DNA from: Polaromonas sp. | GTDB lineage: Bacteria > Pseudomonadota > Gammaproteobacteria > Burkholderiales > Burkholderiaceae_C | Reading direction: 5' to 3' | Assembly (NCBI GenBank): GCA_013823635.1 | Contig: PNML01000002.1 | Location: 16,697 to 80,696 of the forward strand | Length of the DNA: 64,000 nucleotides | Shown: positions 54,583 to 63,239 of the stretch, one piece after another | How positions within the stretch are numbered: position 1 is the first letter of the stretch | Layout of the letters: each line of letters begins with the position of its first letter | Notes under the pieces: model-generated | Seen by the model: the letters and a program-made list of their open reading frames with translations, nothing else | Databases searched by the model: none | What the model was told of the DNA's origin: nothing | Translations under genes and position numbers: made by a program

Positions 54583-56058
54583 ATGATGTTTGGTTTAAAG
54601 CGTTTCGTTCGCGGCGCATGTGTGCTACTGTCGCTGTTGGCCACATCTGCGTACGCTCAGTTTATTTCACTTCATCAATTTCCTATTACGTATGTGAAGT
54701 CCAGTGGCTTGGATGCGCAAGGAAATTTATTTACTGTTAATTCGGACCCGTTGTTGGGGTTCAAGAATCAATTTGCCCCCACGGGTGTTTCGGGTTGCGT
54801 ACTCGGATACCCTGAATACAGAAGTCAGTGTCAATCCGTCACAGGCGGTTTGGGATTTAATTTTTCTGGATATTCTCAATTTCGGGAATTCAAGGCTTAC
54901 ATTCCAGCAGGGACGACATTTTTTTCTCTGACGGGTAATTTGCCTCAAAATACCTCCTATGCGGTGGCCGTTCGCTTGGGTGCCACTCCGGCACGCGTTG
55001 CGGCGCCAACTGCTGCCGAATATGAGACCCTTCGGAGCAGCCAGAACACCAGCACGGCTTTTTCCCGGTTGCAGGCTGGTGAAGAGTTGGTCATGGTGCA
55101 CAACTATGGGGGCAACATCAGTTTGTCTGGCGAGGCGCGTTTGACGGGTGCACCGTTGACGGAGGGGCGTTGGATTTATTTTCGGGTGTTGACGGGTGAG
55201 TCCATCTATTTGCTGGGTGGAATTTATGAGATCAACCGTGATGCATATGCCACCGGTTACGCAAATACTGTTTTTGGTGCCGATGGTGACCCCACTGGCG
55301 GAACCTGCACCAATTGCAACACCGGCACCACCCCACCCGGCGGTGGAACCACGACTCCCCCAGCATCTGGATTGACCGGTGTATCGTTGTCTGCTTCCAG
55401 TTTGAGCGTTGGTGCCTCTGCGACTTCGGTGACTGTTTCGCCGGTGCCTGCTACTGCAACATTGCCCAGTTGTACCGTCAGCAACTCGACCTTGCTTCAG
55501 CAGGATACGTTGATCTCTGCGTTGAACCCCAATGCACCGGTTTGGCGTTTGAATGCCACTGCCGGGGCAGCGTTGACCTCGCCAACCACGGTTGTATTCA
55601 CATGCGGTTCGTACACTGCAAACTTGGTGGTCAATCCAGCGGGGTTTGCATCGTCACTGACCACGCAGGTGGAAACGGATGCCAACGGTTTGGTCAGTTT
55701 GCGTGTGAATTTGACCCGTGGTCAAGCTGAGTTCGTTGCGGGTGGCCCAGTCGAGTATTGGGTTGCAGGATTGATTCCTGTGAACGCCATGTTCTTCACG
55801 ACAGACCAGTGGTTCTTCTTGGCCAGCAATGCCTCCAATGCCTTGGGATGGACCCAGCTGACTTTGCCAAATCCGTCATCCGTCGTCTTCAAGCGTGTTG
55901 CTGCGCCTTCCAGTGCTTCGGAGACGCTCTTGATTCCCCTCGGCTTCTCTAAGGCAGATGCCGCACCTTTCCGAATTCAGATCCATTTTGGATACCGCTC
56001 GGGAACTGGTAACTTCAACAACAAGGGCATCATTTGGGATTCAACCGCCAGTAATTGA
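54583..56058 (+). CDS. secreted hypothetical protein
   Basis: Signal peptide MMFGLKRFVRGACVLLSLLATSAYAQ; Gly/Thr/Pro linker TGTTPPGGGTTTPPAS. Confidence 0.75.
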   Translation: MMFGLKRFVRGACVLLSLLATSAYAQFISLHQFPITYVKSSGLDAQGNLFTVNSDPLLGFKNQFAPTGVSGCVLGYPEYRSQCQSVTGGLGFNFSGYSQFREFKAYIPAGTTFFSLTGNLPQNTSYAVAVRLGATPARVAAPTAAEYETLRSSQNTSTAFSRLQAGEELVMVHNYGGNISLSGEARLTGAPLTEGRWIYFRVLTGESIYLLGGIYEINRDAYATGYANTVFGADGDPTGGTCTNCNTGTTPPGGGTTTPPASGLTGVSLSASSLSVGASATSVTVSPVPATATLPSCTVSNSTLLQQDTLISALNPNAPVWRLNATAGAALTSPTTVVFTCGSYTANLVVNPAGFASSLTTQVETDANGLVSLRVNLTRGQAEFVAGGPVEYWVAGLIPVNAMFFTTDQWFFLASNASNALGWTQLTLPNPSSVVFKRVAAPSSASETLLIPLGFSKADAAPFRIQIHFGYRSGTGNFNNKGIIWDSTASN

Positions 56059-56078
56059 GGGGCTTACCTCACTGCATT

Positions 56079-56104
56079 CCGATACCTCTTCCGCGAGGTA
56101 TCGG
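56079..56104. repeat. 10-bp perfect hairpin CCGATACCTC-ttccgc-GAGGTATCGG without U-tract
   Basis: Read directly between the 54583 gene and the TnpB-like gene. Confidence 0.6.
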
Positions 56105-56176
56105 CTTCTGCTACCGACCACGGCACAGGAATGTTGCCGTGTTTTTTGGACTCTTAAAATTCATATAGGATCTTTG

Positions 56177-56824
56177 GTGTATCAAACCTTCCAGTTGAAG
56201 CTGAGCACCTCACAGGAGAGCTTTGAGCGCTTGCGACAGCTGCAGGTGACCTTTGCATGTGTATGCAATGCGATCGCGCCCGTCGTGAGCGAGCAACGTT
56301 GCTGGAATCGCGTGGCTTTGCATCATTTGGTTTACCGGCGGATGCGCGATGAGTTTCCTGAATTGGGCTCTCAAATGGTGTGTAACGCCATTTATGCAGT
56401 TTGCAAGGTGGCAAGGGTGGTGTACCAGCATGCAAAAAGCCCATTTCACTCTAGAGAAATGGATAAGTTGCCTCAGATCAAATTCATGGACAGCAGTCCA
56501 GTATTCTTTGATTGGCATACATTGAGCCTGAGTGAGAGTCGATTGTCTATTTTCACATTAAATGGGCGTATAAAAATTCCAGTGTCGCTGTCCTCTGAGC
56601 AACTGGTTGGCATGCGACAGCGGAAATTGATGGATATCAGTATGCAATTGCTTTCAGAGAATTCTGTGTCGCTGACTTTTAAGTTCAGGATGGATGAATC
56701 GATGGGCGAAAATTCTTCGGAAAACGACACGTCGTGGCCTGTTTATCACGACAATTCATACGCATTGCTTCCAACGGTGTGTTCTGAACTAAAAACCAAT
56801 GAGTCAACCACAAATGCAAAATAG
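56177..56824 (+). CDS. TnpB/OrfB-like N-terminal (WED/REC-like) protein lacking the RuvC domain
   Basis: GTG start 6 nt after AGGA; VYQTFQLKLSTSQESFERLRQLQVTFACVCNAIA...NRVALHHLVYRRMRDEFPELGSQMVCNAIYAVCKVARVVYQHAKS...SRLSIFTLNGRIKIPVSLSSEQ follows the TnpB N-lobe pattern; stop before any GVDxG motif. Confidence 0.65.
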   Translation: MYQTFQLKLSTSQESFERLRQLQVTFACVCNAIAPVVSEQRCWNRVALHHLVYRRMRDEFPELGSQMVCNAIYAVCKVARVVYQHAKSPFHSREMDKLPQIKFMDSSPVFFDWHTLSLSESRLSIFTLNGRIKIPVSLSSEQLVGMRQRKLMDISMQLLSENSVSLTFKFRMDESMGENSSENDTSWPVYHDNSYALLPTVCSELKTNESTTNAK

Positions 56825-58535
56825 TCAGACGCAGGACCCGTTGAGGGCAGCAGTGGAGCAAATCAGACCGTGGTTGCGACGCGCTTTTTTGTACGGGTTG
56901 GTGGCAAGTTTGTTGGTGCTGGCGCCGACGGCATACATGTTTGAGGTTTACGAGCGGGTGGTGAACAGTCGCAGCCTGACGACATTGTTGATGCTGACGC
57001 TATTTGTGTTGTTTGCGCTCATGGTGATGGAGGCCCTGGAGTGGGCGCGCTCCGAAACGCTGAGAGATGCCGGTGACGAATTGGACAAACATCTGATGCC
57101 TGAGGTATATCGGGCGGTATTCAGCATGAATTTGGCTAGGCCTGGATCCGCAACAACCCAACCCATACAGGACCTCAGGACGATACGTGATTTTCTGCCC
57201 AGTCCTGCACTGGCGGCTTTGCCGGAAATTCCTGCCGCATGCGTATTTTTGGTGTTAATTTTCTTGTTGTCGCCGGTCTTGGGCGTGGTGGCGATGATGG
57301 GTGCTGCGCTGCAGGTTGGTCTCGCGTGGAGCAATGAGCGAAGGACACAGACGGCACTGGCACAAGCCAACAGGTTGGCGATTGTGGGCCAGCAGCAGGC
57401 CGATGCCATGCTGCGGCACGCTGAAGTGGTCCGGGCGATGGGCATGCGACCCGCCTTGCATCAAAGGTGGTCGGCGCTGCAGGACCAGATGTTGGTCCAA
57501 CAGGCCGTTGCCTCAGACCGCGCGGGGTTGTTCCAGTCGCTCACCAAGGTGGTTCAAACCACTTTGTCTTCGGCCTTGCTTGGAGTGGCTGCCTGGTTGG
57601 TGCTGGGCAACGCATTGTGGGGTGGGCCAGGCATGCTGATTGTGGGCTCTGTGCTGGGTGGGCGGATCCTCGCTCCACTGGCACAAGCCATATCCCAGTG
57701 GCGCAACGTGGTCAATGTGCGCGAGGCGTGGAAGCGGCTGTCACACATTTTGCAAAGCTTGCCCCCCAATGTGAGGCACATGCCGTTGCCAGAGCCGCGT
57801 GGATTTCTGGTGGTGGAGCCCATTGTGGCTGGCGCGCCTGGATCTGCGGGTCAAATCCTCAGGGGCATCCAGTTTGCATTGGAGCCCGGTATGGCCTTGG
57901 CGGTGGTTGGCCCATCGGCCAGTGGCAAAACGACGCTTGCGCGCTTGTTGGTGGGGGTTTGGCCGGCACTGGCGGGCAAAGTGCGGCTCGATGGTGCCGA
58001 TGTGTTCGCCTGGAACAAACAGGAATTGGGGCCGCACATTGGCTATTTGCCCCAGGACATTGAACTGCTGGATGGCACCATCGCTGAAAACATTGCACGC
58101 TTTGGTTCGGTCAGCCGTGCAGCAGTGGAGGAGACAGCCAAGTTGGTGGGGGTCCACGACTGGATCATGACGCTTCCCCACGGCTATGACACGAAGTTGG
58201 GTCTTGAGGGCGCCAGGCTGTCTGGTGGGCAGCGACAGCGGGTGGGACTGGCACGTGCCTTGTATGGCAACCCTGCGTTTGTGGTGTTGGATGAGCCGAA
58301 CTCCAGTCTGGATGACGCGGGAGAGGCTGCATTGTTGAACGCGGTGACCAACCTTCGGGCCATTGGGACCACATTCGTGCTGATCACTCACCGGACCAGC
58401 GTACTGCAAGTGTGTTCGCACATGTTGGTGTTGAGGGACGGTGCGCAGCAGGCGTTTGGGCCGAGGGATGAGGTGCTGGTGGCATTGAACAAGGCGGCCA
58501 ACACTGGCGCTGGCAGGGGAGTGAAGCATGGTTGA
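56799..58535 (+). CDS. type I secretion ABC permease/ATPase (PrtD-like), first of tandem pair
   Basis: VVGPSASGKTTLARLLVGVWPALAGKVRLDGADV; YLPQDIELLDGTIAENIARF; LSGGQRQRVGLARALYGNPAFVVLDEPNSSLD. Confidence 0.93.
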   Translation: MSQPQMQNSQTQDPLRAAVEQIRPWLRRAFLYGLVASLLVLAPTAYMFEVYERVVNSRSLTTLLMLTLFVLFALMVMEALEWARSETLRDAGDELDKHLMPEVYRAVFSMNLARPGSATTQPIQDLRTIRDFLPSPALAALPEIPAACVFLVLIFLLSPVLGVVAMMGAALQVGLAWSNERRTQTALAQANRLAIVGQQQADAMLRHAEVVRAMGMRPALHQRWSALQDQMLVQQAVASDRAGLFQSLTKVVQTTLSSALLGVAAWLVLGNALWGGPGMLIVGSVLGGRILAPLAQAISQWRNVVNVREAWKRLSHILQSLPPNVRHMPLPEPRGFLVVEPIVAGAPGSAGQILRGIQFALEPGMALAVVGPSASGKTTLARLLVGVWPALAGKVRLDGADVFAWNKQELGPHIGYLPQDIELLDGTIAENIARFGSVSRAAVEETAKLVGVHDWIMTLPHGYDTKLGLEGARLSGGQRQRVGLARALYGNPAFVVLDEPNSSLDDAGEAALLNAVTNLRAIGTTFVLITHRTSVLQVCSHMLVLRDGAQQAFGPRDEVLVALNKAANTGAGRGVKHG

Positions 58536-60318
58536 TTTGACCAAGTCAGATGGGGTCGTGGTGGTCAAGTCACTGCCTGAGAGCGATGCGGGTGATGCCC
58601 CCCCAACGAAGGGAATGAAGCACTGGTTGATGCAATTTCGGCGAGAGCTGTGGGTGGTTGGCGTTTTCAGCATGGTGGCAAACCTGATGATGCTTGCGCC
58701 AACCCTGTACATGTTGCAGGTGTTTGACAGGGTGTTGTCCAGCCGCAGCGAGCTGACCTTGATCGTGTTGTCCCTGATCACGCTATTTTTCTTCTTTGTG
58801 ATGGGATTTGCTGAGTGGTCGCGAAGCAGGGTGTTGGTCAGGGTCGGTGTGCGCATGAATGAATTGCTGTCGCCTCGGGTTTTCAGGGCCAGTTTTGATG
58901 CGCACCTCAAACGCCCGGAGTTGCAACCGGCAAAACCACTCACTGACGTCACCGAGTTGCGCCAATTCCTGACGGGCACTGGCGTGATTGCGTTTTTCGA
59001 CACGCCTTGGACGCCCATCTACATTGCCGTCTTGTTCATGCTTCACCCGCTGCTTGGGTGGATGGCCATCGGTTTCGCATTGCTGCAGGCAGGGGTTGCC
59101 TATTGGAGCCATCGCAGTTCTGTGGAATCGTCCAAGCTGCTGGCAATGCGCCAATCCCAGTCGCTTGCCCAGGTCCAAGCCAAATTGCGTACTTCAGAGG
59201 CTGTGCAGGCCATGGGCATGTTGGAGTCGCTGCGACAGCGGTGGCAGACGTATCAGAACGCTTACCTGCGCCAACATGCCATTACCCATGGTGACCAGCA
59301 TCGGGTGACCGCCATCAGCAAATGGCTGCGTTACGCCCAACAGTCGCTGGCCTTGGGCATGGGGGGACTGTTGGTGATACAGGGTGAGCTGTCGGCGGGT
59401 GCCATGATTGCCGCCAACGTGTTGACCACCCGCGCTTTGGCGCCCATTGATCAGCTGGTGGGCAGTTGGCGGGGTTTTCTCGGTGCCAAGCAGGCATATG
59501 ACCGCTTGGACGCCCTGCTCGACGAATTTGATGGGGATGCACCTGCGCTGCAGAAAGTCCTGCCCAGTGGTGAAGTTCGCATTGACGGTGTCCGCGCGGG
59601 CGCACCGGGCTCCGATGTCCCCATCTTGAAAGGCGTGACTCTGGGGTTCAAGCCATCTTCCGTCACCGTCGTGTTGGGGCCTTCCGGTAGTGGGAAATCC
59701 ACTTTGGCGCGTGTGATTCTGGGGGTATGGCCCACACAATCGGGCCGTGTGTGGTGGGGTGAGAGGCCGATGGATGCGTGGACGCCGGAGGAACGGGGTG
59801 CCGCAGTGGGCTACCTCCCGCAGGACGTCGAACTGTTTGACGGCACGATCGCAGAAAACATTGCCCGCTTGGCTGAAGTCAAGTCAGAGTTGGTCATCGA
59901 AGCCGCCAAGCTGGCGGGGCTGCATGACGCCATTCTCCGATTTCCAAAGGGCTATGACACACCCATTGGCGCCGTCGGAGGCCTGTTGTCCGGGGGGCAG
60001 CGCCAACGTTTGGGGCTGGCTCGGGCGGTTTACGGGCGCCCTTCACTGGTGGTGTTGGATGAACCCAATGCCAATTTGGACGACGTGGGCGAAGCCGCCC
60101 TTCAGCAGGCCATTGTTCTGCTCAAAGCGGGTGGAGCGGCGGTGGTGGTCATCAGCCACCGCACCGGCGTATTGCAAGTGGCCGATCAGTTGGTGGTGCT
60201 CAAAGAAGGCGCGGTGGTCAGCAGTGGCCCCCGCGATGAGGTGTGGCGAGCCATGCATCCCGCGGCCACGTCAGCCACTGCCGCCGTTGTCCCAGCGGTC
60301 ACCACGTCGCCAGCATGA
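58528..60318 (+). CDS. type I secretion ABC permease/ATPase (PrtD-like), second of tandem pair
   Basis: VLGPSGSGKSTLARVILGVWPTQSGRVWWGE; YLPQDVELFDGTIAENIARL; LSGGQRQRLGLARAVYGRPSLVVLDEPNANLD. Confidence 0.93.
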   Translation: MVDLTKSDGVVVVKSLPESDAGDAPPTKGMKHWLMQFRRELWVVGVFSMVANLMMLAPTLYMLQVFDRVLSSRSELTLIVLSLITLFFFFVMGFAEWSRSRVLVRVGVRMNELLSPRVFRASFDAHLKRPELQPAKPLTDVTELRQFLTGTGVIAFFDTPWTPIYIAVLFMLHPLLGWMAIGFALLQAGVAYWSHRSSVESSKLLAMRQSQSLAQVQAKLRTSEAVQAMGMLESLRQRWQTYQNAYLRQHAITHGDQHRVTAISKWLRYAQQSLALGMGGLLVIQGELSAGAMIAANVLTTRALAPIDQLVGSWRGFLGAKQAYDRLDALLDEFDGDAPALQKVLPSGEVRIDGVRAGAPGSDVPILKGVTLGFKPSSVTVVLGPSGSGKSTLARVILGVWPTQSGRVWWGERPMDAWTPEERGAAVGYLPQDVELFDGTIAENIARLAEVKSELVIEAAKLAGLHDAILRFPKGYDTPIGAVGGLLSGGQRQRLGLARAVYGRPSLVVLDEPNANLDDVGEAALQQAIVLLKAGGAAVVVISHRTGVLQVADQLVVLKEGAVVSSGPRDEVWRAMHPAATSATAAVVPAVTTSPA

Positions 60319-60398
60319 TGGACTCCCAACTGGCAGTTCCGCCCAGGCCAAAGCCACGTCCCCGTTATCCATCGTTTCAGAATTGAAAGCCTCTCCGT

Positions 60399-61751
60399 AT
60401 GAAGAACGTTCCAATGAACACACCGGTCGGTGACTCAGATCCATCGCCCGACTTGGCCACGGCGCCACCATCGAACACCCGCGATGCCGCCCGCTTGGGG
60501 CTGTGGGTGCTCGGTTTGGGCTTTGGTGGTTTCCTGCTGTGGGCCAGCTTGGCACCGCTGGACGAGGGCGTGCCAACGCATGGCATGGTGACTCTTGATA
60601 CCAAGCGCAAAGCAGTGCAACACCTTTCAGGCGGCATTGTGAAAGCCGTCCTGGTGGGGGAGGGCGAGATGGTGACAGAGGGCCAGCCACTGCTGGAACT
60701 GGATGCCAATGTGGCCAATGCCAACCATGAGGCTGTCCGTCAGCGCTACTTGGGGTTGCGGGCCATGCAAGGGCGGTTGTTGGCAGAGCAGACAGGGGCA
60801 AAGTCGGTTTCATTTCATCCCGACCTGATCGCTGCCAAAGGCGATGCACTGATTGCCCGTCAAATGAACACCCAACTGGATCTGCTTCAGGCCCGTCGGT
60901 CTGGTTTGGCCGCAGAATTGGGGGCGGTTGATGGCAGTATCCAAGGGCAGCGGGTGATGATTCAGACCTACACGTCCATGTTGCAAAGCCGGACCAATCA
61001 ATTGCGGTTGGTGCAACAAGAGCTGGACCAGACACGTCCGCTGGTGGAGGACGGGTATGTTCCTCGCAACCGTTTGTTGGAACTGGAGCGCATGGTGTCA
61101 GAAAGTCAGACGGGGATTTTTGACCTGACGGGGCAGGTGTCGCGTGCCCGCCAGGCCATTGCCGAGTTGGAGCAACGCAAACTCGCGCGCCAACAGGACT
61201 ACCGCAAAGAGGTGGAGAGCCAGTTGGCCGATGTCACCCGGGAAGTGGAGTCAGACGTGCAAAAGTTGGTGGCTGTTAAGGCGGATTTGGAGCGTACGCA
61301 GATCCGTTCGCCAGCCACAGGGCAGGTGGTGGGTTTGGCCGTTCAGTCGGTGGGGGCTGTGGTTCAGCCAGGTCAAAAGCTGATGGATGTGGTGCCCAAC
61401 GATGAGCCCCTCCTGCTGGAGACCCGGGTGGAGCCGCATTTGATCGACAGGTTGAAGCCCGGCTTGATTGCCGACGTGCGGTTCACCGCCTTTGCCCATT
61501 CGCCGCAGTTGGTGGTCGACGGCGAAGTGGTCTCCATCTCGCATGACCTGTTGGTGGACCAGCACACGGGTGTCGGCTACTACTTGGCCCGGGTGCGCAT
61601 CACCGAACACGGCATGGCCAAACTCGGTCAGCGACGGTTGCAGCCCGGGATGCCGGCAGAGGTCATCGTCAAGACCGGGGAGAGGTCAATGTTGAAGTAT
61701 TTGCTCAGCCCGCTGACCAAGCGCTTGGCCGCTTCGCTGAAAGAGGAATAA
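60399..61751 (+). CDS. HlyD-family type I secretion membrane fusion protein
   Basis: APLDEGVPTHGMVTLDTKRKAVQHLSGGIVKAVLVGEGEMVTEGQPLLELD; RTQIRSPATGQVVGLAVQSVGAVVQPGQKLMDVVP. Confidence 0.95.
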   Translation: MKNVPMNTPVGDSDPSPDLATAPPSNTRDAARLGLWVLGLGFGGFLLWASLAPLDEGVPTHGMVTLDTKRKAVQHLSGGIVKAVLVGEGEMVTEGQPLLELDANVANANHEAVRQRYLGLRAMQGRLLAEQTGAKSVSFHPDLIAAKGDALIARQMNTQLDLLQARRSGLAAELGAVDGSIQGQRVMIQTYTSMLQSRTNQLRLVQQELDQTRPLVEDGYVPRNRLLELERMVSESQTGIFDLTGQVSRARQAIAELEQRKLARQQDYRKEVESQLADVTREVESDVQKLVAVKADLERTQIRSPATGQVVGLAVQSVGAVVQPGQKLMDVVPNDEPLLLETRVEPHLIDRLKPGLIADVRFTAFAHSPQLVVDGEVVSISHDLLVDQHTGVGYYLARVRITEHGMAKLGQRRLQPGMPAEVIVKTGERSMLKYLLSPLTKRLAASLKEE

Positions 61752-61757
61752 GCCACC

Positions 61758-63221
61758 ATGAGCAAGACTCCCTTTCCAGCGTTTTGGGGTAAGGCGCGTT
61801 TGTCACACCGTGCGGTTCAGGCGATTGTCTTTGCCTGTGCGCCCATGTCGGCCATGGCACAAGGCGTTGAAGCGATGCCCATTTCCTTGGCTACAGCGGC
61901 CACCGCTTCTGAGAATGTGCTGACCGGAGTCATGGGGTTGCGCGAAGCCTTTGATGCGGCACGACTCAAGGACGCGAGTTTGCGGGCCACTCGGGCGCAG
62001 ACGGATGGTGTGAAGGAGCGCCTGGAACAGGCCAAGGCCCAGCTGAGGCCAAATGTGTCATTCAGCGCCACCCGATACGACAACGACTTGTCCCGCACAC
62101 AGCCTGGTTTCACGGGGCAACTCAGCACCACGCAAGACCGGTACTTCAGCTACAGCCAGACTTTGCAGCTTCGTCAGCCACTGTACCGCCCCGCGCTGCC
62201 CCTGGCGGTGGAGCAAGCGCGTGCGCAGATTGGTGATGCCGAGGCGGTGTTTGACAGGGAGGTGCAAAACTTGGGCGTGCGTGTGGTGGAGTCCTATCTG
62301 CAAGTGTTGCTGGCCCAGGAGCGAGAGGCTTTGCTGGCGGCACAGCTCAAACTCACCCAGGCCCAATTGGATGCGGCACGCAAGCGATTTGAAGGCGGGC
62401 AGGGCATACGTACCGACATTGATGAAGCACAGGCACGGTTGGACTTGACCCAGGCACAGCAGCTGGAGGCCAGTCAGTCGCGGCAGACGGCGTTGCTTCA
62501 ACTTCAAGTCATGGTGCAGCAGCCGGTGCAGCGGGTCTGGCCGTTGGCCACTGCAGCGTTGAATCCGGATGCCTATGACGTCCAAACGCTTGCAGCGTGG
62601 ATGGACAAGGCCGAGAAAACCAGCCCCGAGATCAAAGCATTGCAAGCCAGGGTGGAGGCGGCCCGGCTGGAAGTGCAGCGGGCGCAGGCCAGTCACAAAC
62701 CCACATTGGACGCTGTGGTTCAGGTGTCCCGCAGTGGCAGCGAGAACGTCACCTCACCGCAAAGCAGCTACACCAATCGGCAGGTCGGTTTGCAGTTCAA
62801 TCTGCCGCTTTACGCGGGGGGGGCGGTGCAGTCTGCCGTGCGCCAGGCGCTGGCCGAACAAGTCAGGTTGGAGGAGACACTGGATGCCGTGCGCAGAGAC
62901 CTCAGCGTGCGTGTTCAAAAGGAGTGGCGGGGTGTGACGGAAGGTGCTTTGCGCATGCGGGCGCAGCAGCGCGTGGTCGCCTCGTCGGACCAAGTGGTGA
63001 CCTCTGTGCGCCGGTCTTACGAAGGCGGTGTCCGCACTGTGCTGGACGTGTTGAATGCCGAGCAGCAGGCCCAGCTTGCCCGCCGTGATTTGGCCGAGGT
63101 GCAGCTGGGTTATGTTGCCTCACGCCTGCGTTTGCTGGGTCTGGTGGGTGAGCTGAGTGCAGACAATTGGCAGTTGGCAGACCGCTGGTTTCAGCCACCC
63201 ATCGCCCACGCCGTGAATTGA
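61758..63221 (+). CDS. TolC-family outer membrane efflux protein
   Basis: LREAFDAARLKDASLRATRAQTDGVKERLEQAKAQLRPNVSFSATRY; repeated OEP motif; RRSYEGGVRTVLDVLNAEQQ. Confidence 0.93.
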   Translation: MSKTPFPAFWGKARLSHRAVQAIVFACAPMSAMAQGVEAMPISLATAATASENVLTGVMGLREAFDAARLKDASLRATRAQTDGVKERLEQAKAQLRPNVSFSATRYDNDLSRTQPGFTGQLSTTQDRYFSYSQTLQLRQPLYRPALPLAVEQARAQIGDAEAVFDREVQNLGVRVVESYLQVLLAQEREALLAAQLKLTQAQLDAARKRFEGGQGIRTDIDEAQARLDLTQAQQLEASQSRQTALLQLQVMVQQPVQRVWPLATAALNPDAYDVQTLAAWMDKAEKTSPEIKALQARVEAARLEVQRAQASHKPTLDAVVQVSRSGSENVTSPQSSYTNRQVGLQFNLPLYAGGAVQSAVRQALAEQVRLEETLDAVRRDLSVRVQKEWRGVTEGALRMRAQQRVVASSDQVVTSVRRSYEGGVRTVLDVLNAEQQAQLARRDLAEVQLGYVASRLRLLGLVGELSADNWQLADRWFQPPIAHAVN

Positions 63222-63239
63222 GCACGCGAAAGTCTCTCC

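Noticed and set aside
56177-56824. Active IS200/IS605 element
   Set aside because: No TnpA, no RuvC domain, no transposon ends recognised, and the ORF is overlapped by the T1SS gene
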